Of a DNA stretch of 64,000 nt, positions 1-9,337 are shown in pieces. The position numbers and the translations under genes were made by a program. Below the pieces are notes generated by a model that had not been told where the DNA came from, made no database searches, and worked only from the letters and a program-made list of their open reading frames with translations. The number at the start of each line of letters is the position of its first letter. The first letter of the stretch is position 1. Source of the DNA: Candidatus Krumholzibacteriota bacterium (GTDB lineage Bacteria > Krumholzibacteriota > Krumholzibacteriia > LZORAL124-64-63); NCBI GenBank assembly GCA_022711765.1, contig JAKLEB010000001.1, positions 912,694-976,693 of the forward strand, written 5' to 3'.

Positions 1-2
1 TC

Positions 3-1244
3 CACACGGCCAGCGACGTGGTCGGCACGAGCGCCAACGATTTCGCGTTCATGGCCAACAACGTGCGAACGGCCCTGGCGACGGGCGCCCTGCTGGCCCA
101 GCCGTTCAGGATCGCCATCGAGCACGAGCCGCTCGCGCACTCGACGCAGTCCGGACCCTTCGCGGTCACCTGCCAGATCATCGCCGCCGAACCGCTCGAC
201 CCGTCCGCGTTGCTGCTCCACTACCGGACCAACGGCGGCGCTTTCACCACGGACGCCCTCACCGCGACCGGCGCTCCGGACACGTTCGCCGGCGAGATCG
301 CCGCTCAGACGCCGGGCACCCTCATCGAGTACTACCTGACCGCCGCCGACGCGGCCGGCCACGCCGCCGCCGATCCCGCGGGTGCGCCGGACGCGCTCCA
401 CACCTTCCGCGCCGGCATTGAGATCGTGCTCGACGACGATGTCGAGACCGATCAGGGCTGGGCGCTCGCCGCGGCGGGCGACAACGCGACGACCGGCCGC
501 TGGCTCCGCGCCGATCCGGTGGGCACGACCTACCAGCCGGAGTCCGACCACACGCCGGATCCCGGCGTTCTCTGCTTCGTGACCGGCAATGGCTCTCCCG
601 GCGGCGCGGCCGGCGACGCGGACGTCGACGGCGGCCACACGACGCTGGTGTCGCCGGTCTTCGACCTCGCCGGCGCGACCTGGGCCGAGATCAGCTACTG
701 GCGCTACTACGTCCTGGCGACCGCATTCGACGACGACTTCCGCGTGGACATCAGCAACGACGGCGGCGTCACCTGGACCAACCTCGAGACGGTGACCGCG
801 ACGTCCGGCTGGTCGCAACCGCGGTTCAACCTCGCCGGCTCGCTGGATCTGACCGGCCAGATGCAGCTGCGCTTCATCGCCGAGGACACCGGTACGGGCA
901 GCCTGGTCGAGGCGCTGATCGACGATGTCCTGATCACCGCGACCCGCGGCGATCCGACCGCGGTGTCGCCGTCGCCGGACTTCGCGGCCTCGCTGCGGGC
1001 CCAGCCCAATCCGTTCAATCCCCAGACCACGCTGGGCTATACCCTGCCACGAGCCGGTTTCGCCGAGATCGCCGTCTTCGATCCGCGCGGACGACTCGTC
1101 GCCCGGCCGCTCGCCGGTCCACGCCCGGCCGGCGCCGGCGAGGTCCGCCTGCCGGCGGCGGATCTCGCGAGCGGGGTGTATCTCGTGCAGCTGCAGCTCG
1201 ACGGCGAGGTGCTGACGGCGACCAAGTTGACCCTGGTGCGTTAG
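3..1244 (+). CDS. C-terminal part of an exported protein with sorting domain (5' end outside window), possibly an M28-type peptidase
   Basis: The frame is open from base 3, so the gene begins upstream; a GTG at 18 is an internal codon. The first visible residues, HTASD followed by a helix-like segment, resemble the last metal-ligand region of M28 aminopeptidases, which is only a suggestion. Next come a beta-sandwich segment, then (about residues 140-310) a jelly-roll segment of the kind seen in secreted peptidases, rich in Asp and Gly. The last 80 residues are a FlgD-like/Por-type sorting domain: NPFNPQTTLGYTLP entry, D-x-R-G-R turn, S-G-V-Y-L-V-Q-L core and a terminal K-L-T-L-V-R. Such tails direct export and surface attachment in FCB-group relatives. 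It converges on the next gene across a shared terminator. Confidence 0.8.
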   Translation, partial: HTASDVVGTSANDFAFMANNVRTALATGALLAQPFRIAIEHEPLAHSTQSGPFAVTCQIIAAEPLDPSALLLHYRTNGGAFTTDALTATGAPDTFAGEIAAQTPGTLIEYYLTAADAAGHAAADPAGAPDALHTFRAGIEIVLDDDVETDQGWALAAAGDNATTGRWLRADPVGTTYQPESDHTPDPGVLCFVTGNGSPGGAAGDADVDGGHTTLVSPVFDLAGATWAEISYWRYYVLATAFDDDFRVDISNDGGVTWTNLETVTATSGWSQPRFNLAGSLDLTGQMQLRFIAEDTGTGSLVEALIDDVLITATRGDPTAVSPSPDFAASLRAQPNPFNPQTTLGYTLPRAGFAEIAVFDPRGRLVARPLAGPRPAGAGEVRLPAADLASGVYLVQLQLDGEVLTATKLTLVR

Positions 1245-1263
1245 GCATCGCGCCGGAACGAGC

Positions 1264-1292
1264 GAGGCCCCGGACCGCCGGTCCGGGGCCTC
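1264..1292. terminator. Bidirectional hairpin terminator between convergent genes
   Basis: A perfect 13-bp stem, GAGGCCCCGGACC at 1264-1276 pairing with 1280-1292, closes a 3-nt loop. It lies 20 nt after the stop of the plus-strand gene and 29 nt after the stop of the minus-strand gene. Neither side has a strong T-run, so efficiency is inferred from the stem alone. Confidence 0.7.
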
Positions 1293-1320
1293 CGCATTCC
1301 GCCGCCGACCATCCGGCGCA

Positions 1321-2385
1321 TCATTTCAGCAGGGTCAGCTTGCGAGTCTCGCTGCCGGCCGGCGTCTCGAGACGATAGAAGTAGGTGCCCGACGGAACGG
1401 CGCGTCCCTGCGCGTCGCGACCGAGCCAGGTCACCTCGTGACGACCGGCCGCCTGCAGGCCGCCGCAGAGCTCGGCCACGAGGCCGCCGCGGCTGTCGAG
1501 GACCTGCAACCGGGCGATCAGGGGATCGGGCAGCGTGAAGGCGATCGTCGCGGCGGGATTGCAGGGGTTGGGCCAGCTCGGCGCCAGCTGCGGCGCTCCG
1601 GGCGTCGCGGCGACCGGCGTCTCGACGCCGGGCCAGCCGGCGAGCCGCGCCATCATCCACCAGAACGCCCGACCCTTGCGGTAGCAGTTGAAGCAGTGGG
1701 AGTGGGCGCAGCTGCCGCAGAGAGGGCAATCGGCGAGACTGCACCACGTCGTGCACCAGTTGCAGCCGTCGTCGTCGTCGGGGTACCAGTCGCCGTCCGG
1801 GTCGTAGCTCTCGACGTCCGCGAAATCGAACAGGACCTTGCCGTTGGCGACGCAGTACTCGCGAATCTGGTCGTTGCGGACGTAGAGGTTTCCGTCCGGA
1901 CCGGAGCCGTCGAGGTGGCCGGTCATGTAGACGAAGACCACCTGCGGGTAGTCCTGCTCCAGGTCGGTCATCGCCGCGAGATACGACGCGATCCCCTCGG
2001 CGGTATTGCTGCTCACGCCGCCGCACCACGACCAGAGCACGCAGTTGCATTCCGGATGGCCGTCGAGGTAGGCCCGCGTCGGCTCGACCCAGCTCAGATC
2101 GCCGAGGCTGCCGAGATCGTCGCCGAATTCCTCCATCGCGACGTCTGCGTAGAGGATCGGATCCGCGTCCTCCAGCATCTGGATTCCAGTCACGATCTGG
2201 CTGCCGTGGGACGTGTGGCCATAAAAGAAATTGAACTCCGCGCGCACCTCGCCGAACAATGCGGCAGGCACCGCTGCGAATTGATCGGCCGCGTGGTGAT
2301 CCGCAACGATGGCCTGGGCCAGCAGGGGACTCGTCCAGCCCGCGATGAAGAGCAGCAGGATCGCGTGGAGATTCGGGCGAGACAT
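1321..2385 (-). CDS. Exported cysteine-cluster protein with C-terminal sorting domain, function unknown
   Basis: 354 residues. The ATG at 2385 is chosen because GGAGGAGG lies just upstream and the protein then begins with a clean signal peptide ending near LLAQA (residue 24); a longer reading to 2568 would bury that signal. The body has a GHTSHGSQ motif (about 56-63), a WSWCGG motif (about 118-123) and an MTGHLDG motif (about 154-160), faintly like an SGNH-type hydrolase layout but not assignable. Eight cysteines fall between residues 208 and 234 in CxxC-like spacing. The last 85 residues form a FlgD-like sorting domain ending K-L-T-L-L-K, like that of the preceding gene. I do not recognise the central domain. 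Confidence 0.8.
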   Translation of the reverse strand: MSRPNLHAILLLFIAGWTSPLLAQAIVADHHAADQFAAVPAALFGEVRAEFNFFYGHTSHGSQIVTGIQMLEDADPILYADVAMEEFGDDLGSLGDLSWVEPTRAYLDGHPECNCVLWSWCGGVSSNTAEGIASYLAAMTDLEQDYPQVVFVYMTGHLDGSGPDGNLYVRNDQIREYCVANGKVLFDFADVESYDPDGDWYPDDDDGCNWCTTWCSLADCPLCGSCAHSHCFNCYRKGRAFWWMMARLAGWPGVETPVAATPGAPQLAPSWPNPCNPAATIAFTLPDPLIARLQVLDSRGGLVAELCGGLQAAGRHEVTWLGRDAQGRAVPSGTYFYRLETPAGSETRKLTLLK

Positions 2386-2450
2386 GGTTCCTCCTCCGGA
2401 ACGTCGAGCGTCGTGGACCGCTCTCACGGGATGACAGATTCGAGCGGGCA

Positions 2451-2456
2451 ATGATA
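2451..2456 (-). promoter_or_regulatory. Candidate extended -10 promoter for the cysteine-cluster protein
   Basis: Read on the minus strand the bases are TGC-TATCAT, an extended -10 element (TGn upstream of the hexamer), about 60 nt before the ATG at 2385. No convincing -35 is present. The call rests on the -10 and its position only. Confidence 0.35.
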
Positions 2457-2587
2457 GCAGATGATCAGGTCCGATTCGAGGACCGTCCTTAGCCGTCAAT
2501 TCAGCAAAGATGTAGACTCCATTCAAACCCGTTCGGGGCCACCGCCGTCCAAAGTGCGTCCCGAACAAAGACCGTCGAGGTGCACCG

Positions 2588-3157
2588 ATGCCGTCCGCAG
2601 CGCTTTCCGCGATCCTGCTTCCGAGCGGCGAGGCCGACCTGGTCAGCGCGGCGCGGGCGGGCGAGCGGCTGGCGTTCGAACGGCTCTACCGTCAGCACGT
2701 GGGGCGAGTCCACGGTCTCTGCTGGCGGCTCGTGGCGGACGCCGACCTCGCCGAACAGCTGACCCAGGACGCCTTCGTGCACGCCTGGCGCAAGCTGCAC
2801 GGATTCCGGGGCGACTGCGGATTCGGCACCTGGCTGTACCGTGTGACGGTCAACGTGGTCCTGGACTGGCGGCGGGCGCAGGCGCGCCGCCAGCAGTGGG
2901 AGACCGTGCTGGATCCGGTCGAGCAGATGGATGCCGCGGCCGCGCACCGGCCGACCGCCCCCGCCCGCGTGGGCGATCGGCTGGATCTCGAGCGCGCCAT
3001 CGCCGCGCTGCCGGACGGCGCCCGCACGGTCTTCGTTCTGCACGAGATCGAGGGCTATCTGGTCAAGGAGGTCGCCGACCTCCTCCAGATCGCCGAGGGA
3101 ACGGTGAAGGCCCAGTTGTTCCGGGCCCGCCAGCTGTTGAAGGAGGCACTGCGATGA
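2588..3157 (+). CDS. ECF-type RNA polymerase sigma factor
   Basis: 189 residues, the usual length for an extracytoplasmic-function sigma-70 factor. Region 2 covers about residues 20-90: AFERLYRQHVGRVHGLCWRL, then AEQLTQDAFVHAWRKL and the GTWLYRVTVNVVLDWRR stretch that melts the -10. A variable linker follows, then region 4 (about 132-185) with LPDGARTVFVLHEIEGY and the helix-turn-helix ending GTVKAQLFRARQLL. Its stop overlaps the start of the next gene by four bases (ATGA), so sigma factor and anti-sigma-like protein should be translationally coupled. A DUF4097 protein follows, suggesting an envelope-stress or surface-sensing regulon. The signal is not evident. Confidence 0.95.
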   Translation: MPSAALSAILLPSGEADLVSAARAGERLAFERLYRQHVGRVHGLCWRLVADADLAEQLTQDAFVHAWRKLHGFRGDCGFGTWLYRVTVNVVLDWRRAQARRQQWETVLDPVEQMDAAAAHRPTAPARVGDRLDLERAIAALPDGARTVFVLHEIEGYLVKEVADLLQIAEGTVKAQLFRARQLLKEALR

Positions 3158-3669
3158 CCGAAGGCGATCCGCTGCGCGACGCTCTCGACGGCCTGCCGCG
3201 CGAGATCCCGCCCCGGCGGGACCTCTGGCCCCTGATCGCTGCCCGGTTGAACGAGCAGGATCCGGCCTCGCCAGCTGTCGCCGCCTGGCGGCAGCGGCTG
3301 GGCCGGAAGATCGTGCCCGTGGCAGGTCTGCTGGCGGCCGCGTCGCTGGCGGTCGTGATGATCGCCAGGGAGGGCCGGCAGCCGGGCTCGGTCCACCAGC
3401 CTCTCGACCTCACGTCCCTCGAGCAGGACTACGACCTCGTCCGTACCGACGTCCTGGGCGTCCTGGCCACGACGTGCGGCCAGCGTCCGTCGGCGGGCTG
3501 CGACGGTCTGCGTTCGGGCCTCGATGAACTGGACAGCTCCGCCACCGAGCTGCGCCGCGCGCTCTCCGAAGCCCCCGCCGGCTCGCCGGAGTCGCGGTGG
3601 CTGGCGGTCCAGTTCCAGCGAACCCTCGAACAGGCGCGCGGCCTGGCCGGCCACGCGACGCGACTCTGA
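3154..3669 (+). CDS. Probable membrane anti-sigma factor
   Basis: 171 residues, starting in the ATGA overlap with the sigma gene. The N-terminal cytoplasmic part holds a PRRDLWPLIAARL motif (about 20-32), which resembles the short helix seen in many small anti-sigma proteins encoded next to ECF sigma factors. A single membrane segment follows at about 52-71. The remaining 100 residues would be periplasmic and are mostly helical, with two cysteines in TTCGQRPSAGC that could form a disulfide. No HxxxCxxC zinc motif is present, so it is not a classical ZAS-type anti-sigma. The role comes mainly from position and topology. Confidence 0.7.
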   Translation: MTEGDPLRDALDGLPREIPPRRDLWPLIAARLNEQDPASPAVAAWRQRLGRKIVPVAGLLAAASLAVVMIAREGRQPGSVHQPLDLTSLEQDYDLVRTDVLGVLATTCGQRPSAGCDGLRSGLDELDSSATELRRALSEAPAGSPESRWLAVQFQRTLEQARGLAGHATRL

Positions 3670-3684
3670 ACCGGAGGTCCCATC

Positions 3685-4584
3685 ATGACACGCCGCCTTC
3701 GCACCGTCGGTTTGCTGACCCAGGTCGTGGTCCTCCTCTGGACCCTTCCCGCCCTGTCCGGCCAGCCGATCGCCGAAACCCGCAAGGTCGACAAGGACGC
3801 GACGATCAGCATCGAGAATCTGGCCGGCGAGGTCACCGTGACCGGCTGGGACCAGAATGAGGTCAAGATCACGGGCACGCTCGACGAGAAGGCGGAGAAG
3901 CTGGAGATCGTCGGCGGCGGCGCCGAACTCTCGATCGAGGTCCGCTATCCCGACCGGGTCCGGAATATCAAGGAAGGCTCGGATCTCGCCATCATGGTGC
4001 CGCGGGGCGCCGACGTCGAGATCAGCACGGTCTCGGCCGACGTGTCGGTGGACGCGGTCAGCGGGGAGCTGGAGATCGAGACGGTGAGCGGCGAGGTGAG
4101 GTTGCGCGGCAAACCCGCCGCCGTCGAGGCCGAAGCCGTGAGCGGCAGCTTCGACGTGGACGTCGCGACGGACTCCGCGACGCTGACCTGCGTGTCGGGC
4201 GACATCGTCGTCCGCGGCGCCATCGGCGAACTGGAGTGCGGCGTCGTGAGCGGTTCGATCGACGTGGCGGCCGGGAAGGACCTGAGCGCGCTGGAATGCG
4301 AGACCGTCTCGGGCGACGTCACGGTCACGGGCGAGCTGCCGCGCGCCGCCGACTGGAGCCTCTCGGCGCACAGCGGCGACATCACGGTGAACCTGCTGGG
4401 CAAGGTCGACGCCGAGTTCAGGATCGGGACGTTCTCCGGCGAGATCCACGACGTGTTCGGCCACCAGGCCGAGCGGACCTCGCGCTACGCGCCCGGACGC
4501 TCGCTGGAGTTCACCGAGGGCGAGGGCAGCGCCACGGTCGAGATCGACGCGTTCAGCGGCGACGTGCAGGTCTTGAAGAAGTAG
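3685..4584 (+). CDS. Exported DUF4097-family beta-repeat protein
   Basis: 299 residues with an N-terminal signal peptide (cleavage probably after ALSGQ, near residue 27). From about residue 40 the protein is a chain of short beta repeats, each carrying a small-residue turn. Nine copies of x-[VFH]-S-G followed by [DES]-[VIL]-x-[VI] can be counted to the C-terminus, as expected for the DUF4097 putative-adhesin fold (a beta-helix-like array). It follows the anti-sigma gene after 15 nt and is probably the third gene of the sigma operon. DUF4097 proteins often accompany ECF/anti-sigma pairs, but their biochemical role is not established. A perfect hairpin follows the gene. Confidence 0.85.
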   Translation: MTRRLRTVGLLTQVVVLLWTLPALSGQPIAETRKVDKDATISIENLAGEVTVTGWDQNEVKITGTLDEKAEKLEIVGGGAELSIEVRYPDRVRNIKEGSDLAIMVPRGADVEISTVSADVSVDAVSGELEIETVSGEVRLRGKPAAVEAEAVSGSFDVDVATDSATLTCVSGDIVVRGAIGELECGVVSGSIDVAAGKDLSALECETVSGDVTVTGELPRAADWSLSAHSGDITVNLLGKVDAEFRIGTFSGEIHDVFGHQAERTSRYAPGRSLEFTEGEGSATVEIDAFSGDVQVLKK

Positions 4585-4646
4585 CGCGGCCGGCGGCGGA
4601 TGTCGCCTAGCGCGCGGCTGGAAGCCGGCCTCCGGCGAATCGGACA

Positions 4647-4671
4647 GGGCCCGGGCGCTGAGCCCGGGCCC
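4647..4671. terminator. Bidirectional hairpin terminator
   Basis: GGGCCCGGGC at 4647-4656 pairs perfectly with 4662-4671 around a 5-nt loop. It sits between the DUF4097 gene (stop at 4584) and the convergent small exported-protein gene (stop at 4710), and so can serve both. Confidence 0.7.
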
Positions 4672-4709
4672 CGTTGTGGGATCCGAAGGCGACAGGGAAT
4701 CCGCCGAGA

Positions 4710-5258
4710 CTACCGGAACAGACCCTTGACGTCGGTCCAGGAATGGGCCTCGGTCGGGACAGCGCCGGCGTACCAGGTCCGGAAGGCGTAGTCGAAGTCC
4801 GGGAACGGATTGAAGCCCGCGTTGGCGAACACCATGCCATAGGGATACGGGTTGTTGACGTCACCAGCGATGCCCAGCGTCATGTTGCCGGTGAAGACGA
4901 GGTAGTAGGTCGTCGCGGGGTTGATGACGGTGTAGTCCCAGAAGACGTCGACCCACTGACCCTGCGTGCCCATGGCGCTCCCCGTGGCCAGGATCGAGCC
5001 GCCTGCGTTCGGCAGGGCGGTCCACAGCGTGATGGTCACGTTGTCGGTCCCGCCGATGTTCGGCTGCAGGAAGATGCCGGCGCCCGTGATATTGCCGTTC
5101 GTCTGCTGGAACGACTGGGCGAGATCTGTCTGCGCGAATCCAGCCATGTAGACGAACGCGTTGGGTTGATTCTGGTCGATTGAGTTCTGGGCGACGGCAG
5201 GCATGGCGATGCAACACGCGCAGATCGCCGTCAGAGCGAGCAGTAACATTTTCCGCAT
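4710..5258 (-). CDS. Small exported beta-rich protein of unknown function
   Basis: 182 residues. The first 23 form a signal peptide (MRKMLLLAL, hydrophobic core, cleavage near AVAQ). The mature protein is rich in Asn, Thr, Gly and aromatic residues, with alternating beta pattern and no cysteines. Segments such as AQSFQQTNGNITGAGIF and TTYYLVFTGN resemble the choice-of-anchor/PEP-CTERM-like jelly rolls of secreted proteins, but no C-terminal sorting signal is present, so it may be fully secreted or periplasmic. It stands alone: a terminator follows it and a long AT-rich leader precedes it. I do not recognise a specific family. Confidence 0.75.
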   Translation of the reverse strand: MRKMLLLALTAICACCIAMPAVAQNSIDQNQPNAFVYMAGFAQTDLAQSFQQTNGNITGAGIFLQPNIGGTDNVTITLWTALPNAGGSILATGSAMGTQGQWVDVFWDYTVINPATTYYLVFTGNMTLGIAGDVNNPYPYGMVFANAGFNPFPDFDYAFRTWYAGAVPTEAHSWTDVKGLFR

Positions 5259-5593
5259 GGTCGAAACCCCCTATTCCGCGAGTGATGGCGTTCGAGCGCG
5301 ACCAGAGATCTCGGACGATGACCTGGCGCGCCTCGAATCCCGCGTGCGAGGTGTCTATGTTCGCACAAAATCGTAAGAGTTTTGCAATAATTTTGGGAGT
5401 CTTCCGGAATTTTTCGCGGCGCCAGTCGACGTTGCATACGTAAAAACCGTAGTTGCGTTGACACTGCGATCGTGGCGACGGCTCGAGGGAGGATCGTCCT
5501 TTCAGCGGCGAATGGACCCGGGAGCAACGTCGTGGGAACGACTCGCCGCCAGGGTGCCAGCAGAGCCCGTCGATCTGCTGCCCCGGGACAAAA
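5259..5593. other. Gene-free, locally AT-rich stretch upstream of the small exported-protein gene
   Basis: These 335 bases hold no credible gene. Bases 5360-5460 are much richer in A and T than the rest of the window, with TTTTGCAATAATTTT and TACGTAAAAACC segments. They probably contain the promoter of the minus-strand gene ending at 5258 and a long leader. I could not fix a well-spaced -35/-10 pair. Confidence 0.5.
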
Positions 5594-5624
5594 CAACGGG
5601 TCACGCAGATCGCGTGACCCGTTG
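5594..5624 (-). terminator. Intrinsic terminator of tRNA-Lys
   Basis: CAACGGGTCACGC at 5594-5606 pairs perfectly with 5612-5624 (13 bp, 5-nt loop). Read on the minus strand it is followed at once by TTTTGTCCC, giving a rho-independent terminator that starts 8 nt beyond the tRNA CCA end. Confidence 0.85.
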
Positions 5625-5631
5625 ATCTTGT

Positions 5632-5707
<76 letters not shown>

Positions 5708-5772
5708 ACCGTTGGGACGAGCTTGTGCCGGGGCGGAGGTCCGCGTATCCTGACCTGCGGTCCGGGACGCGG

Positions 5773-5801
5773 AATCTAGTACGCTGGCAGGAGACTGTCA
5801 A
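5773..5801 (-). promoter_or_regulatory. Near-consensus sigma-70 promoter of tRNA-Lys
   Basis: On the minus strand: TTGACA (5796-5801), a 17-nt spacer, TAGATT (5773-5778). The predicted start lies near 5766, about 59 nt before the tRNA 5' end. The element lies inside the upstream reading of the nth frame, which argues that nth begins downstream at 5824. Confidence 0.85.
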
Positions 5802-5823
5802 GACGCGGCGAGGTCAGGATCCC

Positions 5824-6465
5824 TTGGTTTCCCTGCGTGCCCGACGCCTGCGCGCCCGGCGCGTCATCGCCGAGCTGAGGCGGGCGTTTCCCGACAGCGG
5901 CTGCAACCTCGAGCACCGCGACGCCTGGCAGCTGCTGGTCGCGACCATCCTGTCCGCCCAGTGCACGGACGCGCGCGTCAACCAGGTCACGCCGGCGCTC
6001 TTCCGCGCCTTCCCCACCCCGCGGGACTTCGCGACCGCGCCGCTCGCCGCGATCGAGGACGCGATCCGCTCCACGGGGTTCTTCCGCACCAAGGCCAAGA
6101 GCCTCCAGGGCGCCGCCCGGGCGATCGTCGAGCGGCGCGACGGCGCGGTCCCGGACACCCTCGCCGAGCTCGTCGAGCTGCCCGGCGTGGGACGCAAGAC
6201 CGCCAACGTGGTCCTCGGCGAGATCTGGCGACGTCCCGAGGGAGTGGTCGTCGACACGCACGTCAGCCGCATCGCCCGCAAGCTCGGCCTGACGGACACG
6301 ACCGACCCCGGCAAGGCGGAACGTCAGCTCAATGAGGTCGTCCCTCGAGACGACTGGCGGGACTTCACCCACCTGATCATCGATCACGGTCGCCAGACCT
6401 GCCGTGCGCGAGCGCCGCGTTGCGACGAGTGCCCCCTCTATCGCTGGTGCGAAACCCGCGCGTGA
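5824..6465 (+). CDS. nth: Endonuclease III (DNA glycosylase/AP lyase)
   Basis: About 213 residues from a TTG start, matching the usual length of Nth. An ATG at 5725 would add 33 unrelated residues and overlap the tRNA-Lys promoter, so TTG at 5824 (with AGGA upstream) is preferred. The enzyme excises oxidised pyrimidines in base-excision repair. The helix-hairpin-helix LPGVGRKTANVVL carries the catalytic lysine, and VDTHVSRIARKLGL carries the catalytic aspartate. The C-terminus has the four-cysteine [4Fe-4S] motif C-x6-C-x2-C-x5-C. All key residues are present. Confidence 0.95.
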   Translation: MVSLRARRLRARRVIAELRRAFPDSGCNLEHRDAWQLLVATILSAQCTDARVNQVTPALFRAFPTPRDFATAPLAAIEDAIRSTGFFRTKAKSLQGAARAIVERRDGAVPDTLAELVELPGVGRKTANVVLGEIWRRPEGVVVDTHVSRIARKLGLTDTTDPGKAERQLNEVVPRDDWRDFTHLIIDHGRQTCRARAPRCDECPLYRWCETRA

Positions 6466-6493
6466 CGGCAGGAGCTCGGGGCTCGACTTCCGC

Positions 6494-6523
6494 TTGGCGC
6501 TCCCGAGTTCGCCGTGCTAACCT
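6494..6523 (+). promoter_or_regulatory. Candidate promoter of the hybrid histidine kinase
   Basis: TTGGCG (6494-6499), an 18-nt spacer and TAACCT (6518-6523) preceded by TGC, an extended -10 feature. It would give a leader of about 60 nt before the ATG at 6590. Confidence 0.4.
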
Positions 6524-6589
6524 GGGCCTGGATGGTAGCGGCGCGGCGGTCTTCCGGGGGCGAAGACGCGCGGTCAGGCAGGAATCCAC

Positions 6590-8197
<1,608 letters not shown>

Positions 8198-8198
8198 C

Positions 8199-8223
8199 GG
8201 AGGCCGCCCCGCGGGCGGCCTCC
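8199..8223. terminator. Bidirectional hairpin terminator
   Basis: GGAGGCCGCCC at 8199-8209 pairs perfectly with 8213-8223 (11 bp, 3-nt loop), directly after the kinase stop and 25 nt beyond the end of convergent ssb. Confidence 0.65.
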
Positions 8224-8247
8224 CGGCTCATGACGGCGATTGCGCGA

Positions 8248-8715
8248 TCAGAACGGCAGGTCGTCGTCGTCCATCGGGCCGCTCTCGAGCGGCGGCGGCG
8301 TGAACGAGCCGCTGCCGCGCGCGGCGTGGTCGTCCTCGCGGGCGCCGGCACCCGCGCCCTGGCCGCCGTCGCCCTCCTCGCGCCGGCCCAGGATCATCAG
8401 GTCGCGCGCCACGATCTCGGTCGTGTAGCGGTCGTTGCCGTCGCGGTCCTGCCACTTGCGGGTTTCCAGACGGCCCTCGATGTAGACCTGCTTGCCCTTG
8501 CTGAGGAACCGCTGGGCCCGCTCGGCGAGGTGCCGCCAGGCGACCACGCGGTGCCACTCGGTCCGCTCCTGCCATTCCCCGGTCGACTTGTCCTGCCAGC
8601 GCTCGCCGGTCGCGACCCGCAGGTTCGCCACCGGCACGTTGCCCTGGGCGGTGTACTTGACCTCGGGATCGGCCCCGAGATTCCCGATCAGGATGACCTT
8701 GTTCACGCCAGCCAT
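8248..8715 (-). CDS. ssb: Single-stranded DNA-binding protein
   Basis: 155 residues. The OB fold (about 1-110) begins [19 protein letters not shown] and includes [12 protein letters not shown] and [14 protein letters not shown], all typical of bacterial SSB. A flexible Gly-rich and acidic linker follows. The protein ends DDDDLPF, the acidic tip that docks replication and repair partners. AGGAGG stands ahead of the ATG. It binds ssDNA as a tetramer during replication, recombination and repair. It sits downstream of the tRNA cluster on the same strand, with a strong hairpin between. All hallmarks are intact. Confidence 0.97.
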   Translation of the reverse strand: MAGVNKVILIGNLGADPEVKYTAQGNVPVANLRVATGERWQDKSTGEWQERTEWHRVVAWRHLAERAQRFLSKGKQVYIEGRLETRKWQDRDGNDRYTTEIVARDLMILGRREEGDGGQGAGAGAREDDHAARGSGSFTPPPLESGPMDDDDLPF

Positions 8716-8737
8716 CGGATCCTCCTGGATGATCAGT

Positions 8738-8757
8738 GGCGGCCGGAAACGGCCGCC
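8738..8757 (-). promoter_or_regulatory. 8-bp hairpin with 4-nt loop in the ssb leader
   Basis: GGCGGCCG at 8738-8745 pairs with CGGCCGCC at 8750-8757 around a 4-nt loop (GAAA on the plus strand, TTTC in the ssb transcript). It lies about 10 nt upstream of the ssb ribosome-binding site, where it could modulate translation or simply back up the preceding terminator. Function is inferred. Confidence 0.4.
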
Positions 8758-8783
8758 GGACTCGTGGGAGGCACCTTAGCAGA

Positions 8784-8810
8784 AACGGCCTGCGGTTGGA
8801 ACAGGCCGTT
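8784..8810 (-). terminator. Terminator of the Pro-Arg-His tRNA cluster
   Basis: On the minus strand AACGGCCTG pairs with CAGGCCGTT (9 bp, 9-nt loop), followed by TTTCTGCT. It begins 46 nt after the tRNA-His 3' end, as expected for the end of the tRNA transcript. Confidence 0.6.
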
Positions 8811-8855
8811 GCGCGGGGCTGTCGTTGTCTGAGCGAGTCAGCCCGCGGAGAGCGA

Positions 8856-8932
8856 TGGGGTGGATGGTGGGATTCGAACCCACGACCGCCTGGACCACAA
8901 CCAGGAGCTCTGCCAATTGAGCTACATCCACC
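8856..8932 (-). tRNA. tRNA-His (anticodon GTG)
   Basis: 77 nt with encoded CCA (8856-8858) and the extra 5' G (position -1) opposite discriminator C, the identity feature of bacterial tRNA-His. Acceptor GTGGATG pairs with CATCCAC; the anticodon loop is TTGTGGT. Last of three tRNAs in one transcript. Confidence 0.95.
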
Positions 8933-8948
8933 ACCAAGAACCTGCCGG

Positions 8949-9025
8949 TGGCACGCCCGGCAGGACTCGAACCTGCGACCTGTGGATTAGAAGTCCACTG
9001 CTCTATCCAACTGAGCTACGGGCGC
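8949..9025 (-). tRNA. tRNA-Arg (anticodon TCT)
   Basis: 77 nt with encoded CCA at 8949-8951. Acceptor GCGCCCG pairs with CGGGCGT; the anticodon loop reads CTTCTAA, giving TCT, which decodes AGA and AGG. Middle member of the cluster. Confidence 0.95.
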
Positions 9026-9109
9026 ACCGTCGTATCCAGGCCAGGCGGAGAGCGGAATAATGGCGGCGTTGCCCGGCTGTGTCAAGCGTCCGTGACCAAC
9101 CTGCCTGCA

Positions 9110-9186
9110 TGGTCGGGGCGACAGGATTTGAACCTGCGACCCACGGCTCCCAAAGCCGTTGCGCTACCGGACTGCGCCACGCCCCG
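9110..9186 (-). tRNA. tRNA-Pro (anticodon TGG)
   Basis: 77 nt with encoded CCA at 9110-9112. Acceptor CGGGGCG pairs with CGCCCCG; the anticodon loop reads TTTGGGA, giving TGG. First of the three tRNAs after their promoter. Confidence 0.95.
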
Positions 9187-9259
9187 ACCCGGGCAGGCAT
9201 CGTGCCCGTTCCCGCCGGCCGGTCTGGACGCCCCGTGGCGACCCCCGGACGGGACCGAA

Positions 9260-9288
9260 TTCATAGGGGCCCCACGACCGGCTGTCAA
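9260..9288 (-). promoter_or_regulatory. Consensus sigma-70 promoter of the tRNA cluster
   Basis: On the minus strand: TTGACA (9283-9288), a 17-nt spacer, TATGAA (9260-9265). The predicted start is near 9253, giving a leader of about 67 nt before tRNA-Pro. Confidence 0.9.
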
Positions 9289-9337
9289 TGCCCGCGACCG
9301 GCCGACCGTCGCTGTCGCCCGCCGCTGACGGCGGCCG

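Noticed and set aside
1438..2454. Long plus-strand open frame opposite the cysteine-cluster protein gene
   Set aside because: Composition is Arg/Val/Ala-rich without motifs; the minus strand has signal peptide, ribosome site and sorting domain. It is a GC-driven shadow.
3055..4464. 469-residue minus-strand frame across the sigma/anti-sigma/DUF4097 genes
   Set aside because: It spans three well-supported plus-strand genes and is Arg/Asp/Gly-rich with no family resemblance.
5725..5823. Longer N-terminus for endonuclease III from ATG 5725
   Set aside because: It would cover the tRNA-Lys promoter and add residues not typical of Nth. TTG 5824 fits family length.
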